Assembly (NCBI GenBank): GCA_965243345.1
Contig: CBDEUR010000003.1
Coordinates: 1,054,001 to 1,118,000 of the forward strand
DNA: 64,000 nucleotides
Source: Bin52 sp965243345
GTDB taxonomy: Bacteria; Pseudomonadota; Alphaproteobacteria; Thalassobaculales; Thalassobaculaceae
Direction of reading: 5' to 3'
Shown here: positions 17,773 to 27,227 of the stretch, piece by piece
Layout: the number at the start of each line of letters is the position of its first letter
How positions within the stretch are numbered: the first letter of the stretch is position 1
Made by a program: the position numbers and the translations under genes
The notes under the pieces: generated by a model
Seen by the model: the letters and a program-made list of their open reading frames with translations, nothing else
The model's database searches: none
What the model was told of the DNA's origin: nothing

Positions 17773-18873
17773 TCAGTCACCGCCGCTTCTGCGGTACCGC
17801 GCCTTCTCCAGCCACGATCGATTGATTGTCACGCCCCATCCGGGCTCCTCGGGGATCTGAACATGCCCGTCACGGACCTCGAGCGCTGGTTCGAACAGGT
17901 CGGGGTCCCAGGGATACCGTTCCGGGTCCTCGATCGAATACTCGACATACGGTCCCGCCGCCGGGATCGCTCCCATCAGGTGCAGGCTGAACAGCGTGAC
18001 CAGTGAGTGGTTGGCCGAGTGCGGGGTCAGTGGCAGCCCGCTGTCACCGGCCAGCCGCGCCACCCTCAGCATCCGGGTCAGGCCGCCCAGATAGCAGATG
18101 TCCGGTTGCAGCACGTCGACCGCACGCATCGCCACGATACGCCGCCAGGTGGCGAGATCGCAGTCCTGTTCGCCGCCGGTCACGTCAATGTCGAGGGCAT
18201 GGGTGACCTCGCGGGTCCATTCGAGCTCCTGGTAGGGGCAGGGTTCCTCGAAATGGGCGTAGCCGTGGTCCTCGAGCATGCGGCCCACCGTGATTGCATG
18301 CTCGGGCGTGTAGCAGCTGTTGGCGTCGGCGAGCAGGGTCACACCGGCGCCGAGTTGGCGCCGGACCGCGGGGATCACGGCTTCGGTACGCCCCGGGGCG
18401 GCGTCGACATTGTGCCCGAAGGTGCTGCCGACCCGGATCTTGAAGGCACGGAACCCGAACCGGTCCCGCAGGCGCGCCAGCCGCTCCGCCTCGTCCTGCG
18501 CGGTGATGTCACGGCGCATGCTCGAGCCGTAGACCGGAAACGGTCGAGGTTTCCCTCCGAGCAGGGCGCAGACGCTGAGCCCCGCGCGCTTTCCGCGCAG
18601 GTCCCAGAGCGCCGTATCGACGCCGCCGATGGCGCGGCGCAGGTATGACCCCGGAAACTTGTGCTCGCCATCGGTGATGCGGTCGACCAGCCCATCCGGA
18701 TCATCGATGTTGGCGCAGAGCGCGTAGGGGGCAACCTGACGGTGCAGGACCATGCACGAGATGTCGGCATTGTAGGTCGAGACCTGACCCCATCCCTCGC
18801 TCCCGTCCTGCGCGGTGACCCGCACGAAGCCCACCGCCTCGGTGCAGAAGGTCTCGATGGACCTGATCTTCAT
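17773..18873 (-). CDS. mandelate racemase/muconate lactonizing enzyme family dehydratase
   Basis: A 366-residue enolase-superfamily enzyme. FKIRVG carries the catalytic-base strand. Metal ligands are the Asp in LLADANS, the Glu in FEEPCPY and the Glu in TGGEQDCD. A His in LTPHSANHS fits the sugar-acid dehydratase type (mandelate racemase subgroup). It most likely dehydrates an acid sugar to a 2-keto-3-deoxy product. The start ATG at 18873 has GGAGAAGG upstream. It is 25 bp downstream of an SMP-30 lactonase gene on the same strand, so a lactone-to-acid-to-keto-deoxy-acid sequence is likely. The sugar cannot be named. Confidence 0.85.
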   Translation of the reverse strand: MKIRSIETFCTEAVGFVRVTAQDGSEGWGQVSTYNADISCMVLHRQVAPYALCANIDDPDGLVDRITDGEHKFPGSYLRRAIGGVDTALWDLRGKRAGLSVCALLGGKPRPFPVYGSSMRRDITAQDEAERLARLRDRFGFRAFKIRVGSTFGHNVDAAPGRTEAVIPAVRRQLGAGVTLLADANSCYTPEHAITVGRMLEDHGYAHFEEPCPYQELEWTREVTHALDIDVTGGEQDCDLATWRRIVAMRAVDVLQPDICYLGGLTRMLRVARLAGDSGLPLTPHSANHSLVTLFSLHLMGAIPAAGPYVEYSIEDPERYPWDPDLFEPALEVRDGHVQIPEEPGWGVTINRSWLEKARYRRSGGD

Positions 18874-18898
18874 GCCTGCCTTCTCCCGCATGCCGGCG

Positions 18899-19870
18899 CT
18901 ATCCGCCGGAAACGCCCCGGGTGTTGACGTAGAGCGCGTAGAGCGACTGGCTCGCCGCCATGAAAAGACGGTTGCGCCTCGCGCCGCCGAAGCACAGGTT
19001 CGCGCACCGCTCGGGCAGGCGGATGTGGCCGATACGGCTGCCGTCGGGCGCAAACACCATGACCCCGTCGAGTTCTTCCGACCCCATCCCCCAGCCGCAC
19101 CACAGGTTTCCGTCGACGTCGCAGCGCATGCCGTCCGGCGTGCCGCCCGGACCGGCATCGATCAGGGTCCGCTTGCCCGACAGCGACCGTCCGTCGGTGC
19201 CGACGTCGTAGGCGAGGATGCCCCGGTGCGGGACACCCCGGGACTCCACGACGTAGAGGATGCTCTCGTCGGGCGAGAAACACAGACCGTTGGGCCCGAG
19301 CACATCGTCGGCGACGACCGAGATCTCGCCGGTGTCCGGGCAGATGCGGTAGACCGCCTGCGGTACTTCACTTTCCGCCCGGAATCCCTCGTAGTCGCCC
19401 AGGATTCCGAACACCGGGTCGGTGAACCAGACCGATCCGTCGGACTTCGTGATGACATCGTTCGGGGAGTTGAGCCGATTGCCCTGCCAGCTGTCCGCCA
19501 GCACCGTGATGCTGCCGTCGTACTCGGTCCGGGTGACGCGCCGGGTGCCGTGTTCGCAGGTCACCAGGCGGCCATCGCGATCGCGGGTGTGTCCGTTCGC
19601 GAAGTTCGACGGGCGGCGCCAGACCGACACGACGCCGGTCTCCTCCTCCCATTTCAGGATCCTGTTGTTGGGAATGTCGGACCAGAGCAGGTAGCGACCA
19701 TCGCCGAACCAGACCGGGCCCTCGGACCAGCGGCAGCCGGTATGGAGCCGCTCGATGGCGGCGCTGAACACGCAATAGCGGTCGAACCGGCTGTCGAGGC
19801 TGCGGACATCGGGGTCGGGGTAGCGGGGATACGGGCGCCAGCCGGCGCTCGCCGGTTCGGAACTGGTCAT
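18899..19870 (-). CDS. SMP-30/gluconolactonase family lactonase
   Basis: A 323-residue beta-propeller. Metal ligands of the family are visible: Glu in RWSEGPVWFGDG, Asn in LNSPNDV, and Asp in CFSPDESILYVVES. Such enzymes hydrolyse aldonolactones in sugar catabolism. I chose ATG at 19870 (MTSSEPAS), since the long upstream open frame has no homologous sequence. It is the first gene of a two-gene unit with the enolase-superfamily dehydratase, which supports a sugar-acid pathway. Confidence 0.87.
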   Translation of the reverse strand: MTSSEPASAGWRPYPRYPDPDVRSLDSRFDRYCVFSAAIERLHTGCRWSEGPVWFGDGRYLLWSDIPNNRILKWEEETGVVSVWRRPSNFANGHTRDRDGRLVTCEHGTRRVTRTEYDGSITVLADSWQGNRLNSPNDVITKSDGSVWFTDPVFGILGDYEGFRAESEVPQAVYRICPDTGEISVVADDVLGPNGLCFSPDESILYVVESRGVPHRGILAYDVGTDGRSLSGKRTLIDAGPGGTPDGMRCDVDGNLWCGWGMGSEELDGVMVFAPDGSRIGHIRLPERCANLCFGGARRNRLFMAASQSLYALYVNTRGVSGG

Positions 19871-20019
19871 GACGTGGTCCAATGCGGTGCGGGACGGGAG
19901 GCACCCTCGAACCGGTGCCGGCGGAACTATGGCTGCCCGGCCGTGCGGGTGTCGAGACCGGTGTCCGCTTGACGGAGAGGGATCCGCCGCCAACATAAGC
20001 CCGGTCAGGAGGAGGCGGA

Positions 20020-21102
20020 GTGGCGGAATGCGACAGCGGCCGGTTCCCGCAGGTTCAGGAAGGCCGGGTGCAGGCGGCGTTGGGGCCGGAAACGCCGCAT
20101 CCGGGCGCGCCTGACGCCCGGGTGTCAGGCGCGCCCGCTGCCATGGACGGGACCCGCTCCCTGTCACCCGACGCCGCCCGAAGGATCGTGGACGAGGCCA
20201 TCGGACGCTACTTCCGGGACCGGCACGACCGCGTGGAGGCATTTGTCGCATCCTGCTACTCGATCCGGGGGTCCCTGGCACTGCATCGCCATGCGCTGGG
20301 TCTCGACCTGCTCCGGGCCCCGGCCAACATCCTGCTGATACCGGTGGCTGTCGGCGCGAGGGCGGCGGCCTTCGCGGCCCGCCGGCTCGGAGCGCCTGGT
20401 CTTGCTTCCCGGCTTTCCTCGCGCGAACTGTTGCTGCATACCGGCGTCGACCGGGAAATAGCGTGGCGGTTGTGTTCCGAACTGCTGGAACTGCCGTACC
20501 GCGACGAAAGCCGGGTCTGCGCGAGGAACGCACTCCTCGACGAGATCCTGTCCGATCCGGACCTCGCGGGCCTGTGCATCCCGAAAGAGGTCGAGGCGCG
20601 GATCCGGTCGCAGTCCGCCGCCGCGATCGACGCCTACGGGGCCAGCCGGGCTGCCACGTCGGAACTCTCGCTCGCGCTCGCGTCCCTGGCGACCGGCGCA
20701 TTCGCCCTGCAGCGCTTCACCCCGACGGTGCTGTCCCTCGGCCCGGCACTCGCGGGCATCATCGCGGTCAGGGCGGCGATCGACAGCTTTCCGCTGGGCC
20801 CGGCGCTCGGCAGCGTCTGGTACGGGATCTGGCCGGTGACCCCGTCCGTCGCACTGTCTGCGGCGGTGACCGCGGGCCTGCTGGTCGTGGTCAGTATCGC
20901 GGCCGCGTTCTCGGGCATCCTGACCGACCCGCTGCTGCGTCTCCTCGGGCTGCACCGGCGCAGGCTGCACCGCATGCTGCGGGACATGGAGGAGGGGTGC
21001 CGCAAGCCGGGCGCATCGGGCTTTCGGATTCGCGAGGAGTACGCGGTCAGGGTGCTTGATCTTGTCGAGGCCGCGAGGCTGCTCCATCGTAACCTCGTGT
21101 AA
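20020..21102 (+). CDS. DUF6635-like integral membrane protein
   Basis: A 360-residue protein of unknown function. It begins at GTG with a strong ribosome-binding site (AGGAGGAGG, about 20008-20016). An ATG at 20143 (MDGTRS) is closer to the start of recognisable sequence but lies just after a 13-bp perfect hairpin and has no visible ribosome-binding site. Hydrophobic stretches occur near residues 95-113, 215-250, 255-280 and 285-305. Blocks such as LGLDLLRAPANILL, SFPLGPALGSVWYG and LLGLHRRRLHRML resemble DUF6635 proteins as I remember them. The C-terminal 60 residues are soluble and helical. It lies 26 bp before the P450 gene and may be cotranscribed. Confidence 0.65.
   Translation: MAECDSGRFPQVQEGRVQAALGPETPHPGAPDARVSGAPAAMDGTRSLSPDAARRIVDEAIGRYFRDRHDRVEAFVASCYSIRGSLALHRHALGLDLLRAPANILLIPVAVGARAAAFAARRLGAPGLASRLSSRELLLHTGVDREIAWRLCSELLELPYRDESRVCARNALLDEILSDPDLAGLCIPKEVEARIRSQSAAAIDAYGASRAATSELSLALASLATGAFALQRFTPTVLSLGPALAGIIAVRAAIDSFPLGPALGSVWYGIWPVTPSVALSAAVTAGLLVVVSIAAAFSGILTDPLLRLLGLHRRRLHRMLRDMEEGCRKPGASGFRIREEYAVRVLDLVEAARLLHRNLV
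20103..20136 (+). repeat. 13-bp perfect inverted repeat (hairpin) within the 5' part of the DUF6635-like gene
   Basis: GGGCGCGCCTGAC at 20103-20115 pairs exactly with GTCAGGCGCGCCC at 20124-20136 across an 8-base loop. It ends 6 bp before an in-frame ATG at 20143 and lies between the two candidate starts. No T-tract follows, so it is not a classic terminator. It could hide or define the inner start, or be an operator for the downstream genes. Confidence 0.6.
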
Positions 21103-21128
21103 GCGGGTCTCGAGGATCGGGGAGGAGC

Positions 21129-22358
21129 ATGCACGCCAGCGATGCGCAGAGAGCGCGGGCATTCGATCTTGCACGGCTCGATCCCGCCTTTCTCGATGAT
21201 CCCTACCCGACCTACCACCTGCTCAGGAACCACGATCCGGTCCATGTCTGTCCGGACGGTTCGGTGTTCGTCACCCGATACCGCGACGTCGACGCAATCT
21301 ACCGGGACCGCAGGTTCAGCTCCGACAAGAAGGATGAATTCGGGGCGAAGTTCGGTGCCAGTCCACTGTTTCATCACCACACGACGAGCCTCGTGTTCAA
21401 CGACGCTCCCCTGCACACCAGGGTGCGCCGGCTGATGATGCCCGCCTTCACCCCGAGGGCGCTCCGCGCGCTCGAGGCGCCGCTCACCGCGCTTGTCGAC
21501 CGCCTGCTCGACCGCATTGCCGGGATGCGCCGCTTCGACCTCATTGCCGACTTTGCGGCTGCGATCCCGGTCCAGGTCATTGGTGACCTGCTCGGGGTGC
21601 CGGACGGGGAACGCGGTCCCCTGCGGGACTGGTCGCTCGCGATCCTGGGCGCCCTCGAGCCTGCCCCGGACGAAGAGGTGCTGCGTCGCGGCAATGACGC
21701 GGTCCGGGACTTCTCCCGCTACCTCGAGGGACTGATTGCACGCCGGACAGGTGATGCGGTGGACCACGACGACGTTCTCGCCCTGCTTCACGCCGGGCGA
21801 AACGGGGAGCGGCTCGATCTCGACGTCCTGGTCCAGAACTGCATTTTCCTGCTCAATGCCGGGCACGAGACCACCACCAACCTGATCGGCAATGGTGTCG
21901 CAGCACTCATGCAGCATCCGGACCAGCTCGACCGGTTGCGGCGGTGCCCCGATCACATTGACAGTGCGATCGAGGAATTCCTGCGGTTCGAGAGTTCCAA
22001 CCAGCTCGGCAACCGGCGAACGCTGGAGGCGGTGGAGATCGGTGGCGTCGGGTTTCCGGCCGGTACCCTGGTCACGCTCTGCATCGGTGCGGCCAACCGT
22101 GATCCCGAGGTGTTTGCCGATCCCGACAGGCTCGACATCGCGCGAAGGCCGAACCCGCACCTCGCCTTCGGCGGCGGCGCGCATACCTGTGCCGGAATGA
22201 GCCTTGCGCGCATGGAAGGCCGGGTTGCGATCGAGCGGCTGGTGCGCAGGTTCCAGGAACTCGAGCCCGACGGCGAGTTCCGTCGCGGTGGACGGGCCCG
22301 CTTCAGGGGATACCTCGCCTATCCGATGCGGGCGGGCGGGGACGCTGTGCTGTCCTGA
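21129..22358 (+). CDS. cytochrome P450 (bacterial soluble class)
   Basis: A 409-residue soluble P450. The I-helix oxygen-activating motif is AGHETTT (244-250), the K-helix ExxR is Glu283-x-x-Arg286, and the heme loop is FGGGAHTCAG with the axial thiolate at Cys354. The length and NDAPLHTRVRRLMMPAFTP fit class I bacterial P450s that take electrons from a ferredoxin and reductase. No ferredoxin gene is adjacent. The substrate is unknown. The start ATG at 21129 follows GGGGAGGAGC. A fragment of a related P450 3' end lies about 1.1 kb downstream. Confidence 0.93.
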   Translation: MHASDAQRARAFDLARLDPAFLDDPYPTYHLLRNHDPVHVCPDGSVFVTRYRDVDAIYRDRRFSSDKKDEFGAKFGASPLFHHHTTSLVFNDAPLHTRVRRLMMPAFTPRALRALEAPLTALVDRLLDRIAGMRRFDLIADFAAAIPVQVIGDLLGVPDGERGPLRDWSLAILGALEPAPDEEVLRRGNDAVRDFSRYLEGLIARRTGDAVDHDDVLALLHAGRNGERLDLDVLVQNCIFLLNAGHETTTNLIGNGVAALMQHPDQLDRLRRCPDHIDSAIEEFLRFESSNQLGNRRTLEAVEIGGVGFPAGTLVTLCIGAANRDPEVFADPDRLDIARRPNPHLAFGGGAHTCAGMSLARMEGRVAIERLVRRFQELEPDGEFRRGGRARFRGYLAYPMRAGGDAVLS

Positions 22359-22665
22359 CAGCGTTGAAGTTGTCGAAGCAGATGCGGCCGCCGTCCGCCA
22401 GGACAATGATGCCCGGTACTGCTCTTGTCTTCTTGGAACGGTCAGTGCGGTTCACTCAGGCCGGTGCGGCATCAATGCCAATGTCGACATGCCTGGAGTG
22501 AGGCTGCGCCGGGCACTGGCTCGCTTCCTTCCCTTTCGGCATCAGCGAGCGCCCGAATCTCGAAGCACTGGTTACAAACTTCATGCACGGGTCTGGCACA
22601 CGGCCAGCTTCCGTTTTCCCGCAGGATGGGGCCAGTACTTCATTCGGCTCCGACTTGGCCCTCTC
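22359..22665. other. intergenic region after P450, no gene supported
   Basis: 307 bp between the P450 stop and the toxin stop. Base composition is slightly lower in GC than the neighbours. Short frames show no family resemblance, and no terminator with a T-tract was found. It may be debris from the event that brought in the toxin-antitoxin pair and truncated the second P450. Confidence 0.4.
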
Positions 22666-22998
22666 CTAAGCGAAGCCCAAGAATAACGCGACAGCCCGAT
22701 TGACAGCGACCATGGTGTCCTCCTCGATCTGACCGAGCCGCGCTCCCATCCTGTCCCGCCTCACCGTCATTGCCTTGTCGATCATGATCTGGGATCGGGC
22801 GCGCAGACCGTTCCCGGCGGAAGGCTCCACGGTCAGGCGGATCAGTGGAGCGTCGACCAGCGTGCTCGAGACGAGCAGCACCGTGACTGTGGCCGTGGCT
22901 TCGAACTGGTCGGACTGAATGACCAGCGCAGGTCTCGGCTTGCCGAAATCGCCGGAAATCGCAACGGTCACCAGGTCTCCGCGCGTTACGGCGTCCAC
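22666..22998 (-). CDS. MazF/PemK-type mRNA-cleaving toxin
   Basis: A 110-residue protein starting at GTG 22998. It contains the family N-terminus RGDLVTVAISGDFGKPRPAL (about 6-25) and the core LIRLTVEPSAGNGLRARSQ (about 53-71). MazF/PemK toxins are ribosome-independent endoribonucleases held inactive by the cognate antitoxin. It overlaps the antitoxin gene by 13 bp, the usual antitoxin-first order. Length and motifs are intact, so it is probably functional. Confidence 0.88.
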   Translation of the reverse strand: MDAVTRGDLVTVAISGDFGKPRPALVIQSDQFEATATVTVLLVSSTLVDAPLIRLTVEPSAGNGLRARSQIMIDKAMTVRRDRMGARLGQIEEDTMVAVNRAVALFLGFA

Positions 22999-23207
22999 CC
23001 GTCAACGTCCTCCAGGGCCCCGTCCATGGCGGCCAGCAGATCGCGGTCCTTAAGGTCGGCCTGTGCGACCACTTCGCTCTGGCGCCGACATTCTTCGGCA
23101 AAGCCGCGTTGCCTGGTATCCACCATCCACATCTGCACCGGCCGCAGTCCTTCTGCGCGCAGCGCCGCCCGACGTTTCTGGACCCGTGCACTCACCGGTT
23201 CAGCCAT
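22986..23207 (-). CDS. MazE-family (DUF3018) antitoxin
   Basis: A 73-residue protein. It has the conserved RAALRAEGLRPVQMWMVDTR (about 12-31) and ends in MDGALEDVDGW, the pattern of DUF3018/MazE-like antitoxins that pair with MazF. It binds and neutralises the toxin and normally autorepresses the operon. The start ATG at 23207 has GGAGACAGAG upstream. A 12-bp palindrome lies 26 bp upstream of the start in the promoter region, a plausible antitoxin operator. Confidence 0.85.
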   Translation of the reverse strand: MAEPVSARVQKRRAALRAEGLRPVQMWMVDTRQRGFAEECRRQSEVVAQADLKDRDLLAAMDGALEDVDGWTP

Positions 23208-23232
23208 CTCTCTGTCTCCCCACAACCCACTC

Positions 23233-23263
23233 GTTACATGTAACACAATGGGGCCTCTGTCAA
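23233..23263 (-). promoter_or_regulatory. putative promoter and palindromic operator of the toxin-antitoxin operon
   Basis: On the minus strand a perfect TTGACA (23263-23258) is followed by a long 19-bp spacer and TGTAAC as the best -10 match. The -10 lies inside the perfect 12-bp palindrome GTTACATGTAAC (23233-23244). A palindrome covering the -10 just upstream of an antitoxin gene fits autorepression. The -10 assignment is weak; the -35 and the palindrome are clear. Confidence 0.5.
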
Positions 23264-23414
23264 CTATCGGGATCGCTGCGGGCACCCGGGTTCGGTGTTC
23301 AAGCCCGACCGAAACCCGGATCCAGAGCAGCGCCGCATCCTCACTTCCGATGCTAACCTGGTCCAGCGGTACATCACTGGCCCGACCTGGTCGCACGCAG
23401 GTCCCGTTCCGCCG

Positions 23415-23490
23415 TAGCCCGACGGCGAGTTCCGCCGCGGCGGGCGGGCCCGTTTCAGGGGATACCTTGCCTGTCCTGTGCGGGTGGGCC
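23415..23490 (+). pseudogene. 3' remnant of a second cytochrome P450 gene
   Basis: Reading from 23418, the frame gives PDGEFRRGGRARFRGYLAC, nearly the same as the last part of the intact P450 (22266 onward: PDGEFRRGGRARFRGYLAY). Many nucleotide differences are at third codon positions, so the two sequences diverged as working coding DNA before this copy was truncated. No P450 sequence is visible upstream of 23415. The end of the DMT transporter gene runs across it on the other strand. Confidence 0.75.
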
Positions 23491-24375
23491 GGGTCGGTTC
23501 GCGGACCGGCGCTCGGTCCAGAGGTTGATGAGGTTGCCGGAGAAGATGACGGCGCCGCCGACCAGGATCAGGATGTCGAGTCCCTCGTTGTAGAACAGGA
23601 ACCCGACGGCGGCGATCAGGGGCAGGCGGAAGAAGTCGATCGGAGTGACCACGGCGGCGTCGGCAAGACTGAGCGCGTGGGCAAAGCAGAAGTGGGAACC
23701 GAGGCCGCAGGCGCCGATCAGCGCAACCCACGGCAACATCGCCGCGGACGGAATGGTCCAGTCGTGCAGGGACAGCACCAGTCCGATCGGGAACTGCACC
23801 AGGTTCATGTAGAAGATGACCGTGAGCGGGGATTCGCTTCCCGACATGTAGCGGGTGAAGACGAAGGTGATGGCGAAACCCATCGCGGCCAGCAGCACCA
23901 CCAGGGTTGCCGGATGAATGGTCGCGAAGCCGGGCCGTAGGATGATCAGGATTCCGGTGAAACCCAGGGCAATGGCGGCGATTCGCGAGCCGGTCAGCCG
24001 CTCGCCCAGGAACAGGCTCGCAAGCAGGGCGGTCCAGATCGGCGCGGTGAACTCGATGGCGAACACCTGCGCAAGCGGCAGCACCGCAACGCCGAACAGC
24101 CAGCTTGCCTGGGCGGCGAAGTGGATCACGTTGCGGGTGACGTGAAGCCGCAAGCGGGCTGTGCGGACCTTCGAGAACCCGATGATCGCCACAAGCGGCA
24201 CCAGGACGGCGAGGCAGGTAAGCGAGCGGACGAAGGAGGTCTGGACCGCGTTCAGTTCGGCCGCGAGTTCCCGCCCGGCGATTGCCATGCCGCTCAGGCA
24301 CAGAAGCGCGCCTGCCATCCACAGGCTCGCCAGCAGAATTCTCTGCGGACGGCGGCTGGCAACGGGGATGCTCAT
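23455..24375 (-). CDS. EamA/DMT-family transporter
   Basis: A 306-residue protein with about ten hydrophobic helices in two EamA repeats, for example LFGVAVLPLAQVFAIEFTAP and LGERLTGSRIAAIALGFTGI in the first half. DMT proteins export metabolites across the inner membrane. I chose ATG at 24375 with AGGACAGG upstream, because an in-frame GTG at 24447 would overlap the divergent suf promoter. The C-terminal residues (SANRPGPPAQDRQGIP) are read antisense to a P450 remnant, so the end of the protein was probably remodelled by a rearrangement. Confidence 0.83.
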   Translation of the reverse strand: MSIPVASRRPQRILLASLWMAGALLCLSGMAIAGRELAAELNAVQTSFVRSLTCLAVLVPLVAIIGFSKVRTARLRLHVTRNVIHFAAQASWLFGVAVLPLAQVFAIEFTAPIWTALLASLFLGERLTGSRIAAIALGFTGILIILRPGFATIHPATLVVLLAAMGFAITFVFTRYMSGSESPLTVIFYMNLVQFPIGLVLSLHDWTIPSAAMLPWVALIGACGLGSHFCFAHALSLADAAVVTPIDFFRLPLIAAVGFLFYNEGLDILILVGGAVIFSGNLINLWTERRSANRPGPPAQDRQGIP

Positions 24376-24432
24376 GGACCTGTCCTGCTGGAACGCGGGT
24401 GAGGAAACATACTGTCCGGGTTTCTCTTCCGA

Positions 24433-24476
24433 TTGAATTTCTTTCACGTCCCGCCTATATACAAGACCGATCTGGT
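24433..24476 (+). promoter_or_regulatory. putative suf operon promoter with dyad near +1
   Basis: TTGAAT (24433-24438) and TATATA (24456-24461) are spaced by 17 bp on the plus strand, upstream of sufR. An imperfect dyad ACCGATCTGGT (24466-24476) sits where transcription should begin. In related systems the Rrf2 regulator represses its own operon by binding there. The promoter spacing is good; the dyad is short and imperfect. Confidence 0.5.
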
Positions 24477-24491
24477 ACGGTTCATGGTGCG

Positions 24492-24950
24492 ATGCTCAGA
24501 CTGAACAGAATGACGGACTACGCGGTGGTGGTGCTGGGGCAGCTCTCGCGAGCGCCGGGCGAGATCCGCACCTCGGTGCAGATCGCCGAGGAAACGGCAA
24601 TCCCCGTGCCCACCGTGTCGAAACTGCTGCGAATCCTCGCGGGAACGGCGCTGGTCACCTCGCACAGGGGTCCGTCGGGCGGCTTCTCGCTTGACCGGTG
24701 CGCGCACGAGATCCATGTCGCCGAGATCATCGAGGCGCTGGACGGGCCCATCGCGCTCACGGCCTGCGTCGAAGGGGCACCAGACCGGTGCAGCGTGGAA
24801 TCGCTCTGTCCGATGCGCGGCAACTGGACCCGGGTCAACAACGCGATCCGGCAGGCGCTGGAAGGCGTGACGCTGGAAGACCTGCTGGATCCGACACATA
24901 TCTTCCCGATCCCCGAGCACCGGCCGGCACGCCCGGCGCCGTCGGCGTGA
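24492..24950 (+). CDS. sufR: Rrf2-family SUF operon regulator
   Basis: A 152-residue winged-helix protein of the SUF-linked Rrf2 group, starting MLRLNRMTDYAVVVL. The recognition region is IPVPTVSKLLRIL. Three cysteines in ACVEGAPDRC and SLCP (about 97, 105, 111) are placed as in IscR-type [2Fe-2S] sensors. It most likely senses Fe-S demand and represses the operon when the cluster is bound. It is the first gene of the suf unit, 40 bp ahead of sufB. The symbol is by role; it is not related to cyanobacterial SufR. Confidence 0.88.
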   Translation: MLRLNRMTDYAVVVLGQLSRAPGEIRTSVQIAEETAIPVPTVSKLLRILAGTALVTSHRGPSGGFSLDRCAHEIHVAEIIEALDGPIALTACVEGAPDRCSVESLCPMRGNWTRVNNAIRQALEGVTLEDLLDPTHIFPIPEHRPARPAPSA

Positions 24951-24990
24951 CGGCGGATCGACACGACAGGGAAACCGGATAGGAACGGCA

Positions 24991-26448
<1,458 letters not shown>

Positions 26449-26477
26449 GCCGTGCGGGAAGGATCGGGAACACGCAT

Positions 26478-27227
26478 ATGCTGAAGATCGACAGTCTGCA
26501 TGCCGAGGTCGACGGTGTGGAGGTCCTGCACGGCATCGATCTCGAGATCGATGCCGGCGAGGTCCACGCCATCATGGGACCGAACGGATCGGGCAAGAGC
26601 ACGCTCGCCCATATCCTCGCGGGCCGGGATGGCTACGAGGTGACGGGCGGGTCGATCAGCTTCCGTGGCCGGGACCTGCTCGACATGTCACCGGACGAAC
26701 GCGCCAACGAAGGGGTCTTTCTCGCCTTCCAGTACCCGGTGGAGATCCCGGGCGTGACCGGCATGACCTTCCTGAAGGAAGCCTACAACGCCCGACGCGC
26801 CCATGCCGGCGAGGGTGAGGTCGATGCCATGCAGTTCCTCAAGCTGGTTCGCGCCCGGGCGCGCGAGCTCGGCATGAACGACGACATCCTCAAGCGTGCC
26901 GTCAACGTCGGGTTTTCCGGCGGTGAGAAGAAGCGCAACGAGGTGTTGCAGATGGCTGTCCTCGAACCTGCGCTCGCGGTGCTAGACGAGACCGATTCCG
27001 GACTCGACATCGACGCGCTCAAGATCGTTTCGGAAAGTGTCAACCGGCTGCGTACACCGGAACGGGCCATGCTGGTGATCACCCACTACCAGCGGCTGCT
27101 CAACCACATCAGCCCGGACCGGGTGCACGTGCTGGCGAACGGGAAGATCCGCCAGTCCGGAGGCAGGGAACTGGCGCTGGAACTCGAGGCCAACGGGTAT
27201 GCAGCATACACGGATCGGGCCGCGTGA
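26478..27227 (+). CDS. sufC: Fe-S assembly ATPase SufC
   Basis: A 249-residue ABC-type ATPase. Walker A is GPNGSGKST (34-42), the signature is FSGGEKKRNE, Walker B is LAVLDETDSGLD, and the His switch is in VITHYQRLL. SufC drives conformational changes of SufB-SufD during cluster assembly. The stop overlaps the sufD start as TGATG. Confidence 0.96.
   Translation: MLKIDSLHAEVDGVEVLHGIDLEIDAGEVHAIMGPNGSGKSTLAHILAGRDGYEVTGGSISFRGRDLLDMSPDERANEGVFLAFQYPVEIPGVTGMTFLKEAYNARRAHAGEGEVDAMQFLKLVRARARELGMNDDILKRAVNVGFSGGEKKRNEVLQMAVLEPALAVLDETDSGLDIDALKIVSESVNRLRTPERAMLVITHYQRLLNHISPDRVHVLANGKIRQSGGRELALELEANGYAAYTDRAA

Noticed and set aside
22666..23490. Prophage or integrative element between P450 copies
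   Set aside because: No integrase, no tRNA and no exact direct repeats; the P450 stump has diverged too much to be a recent attachment repeat.
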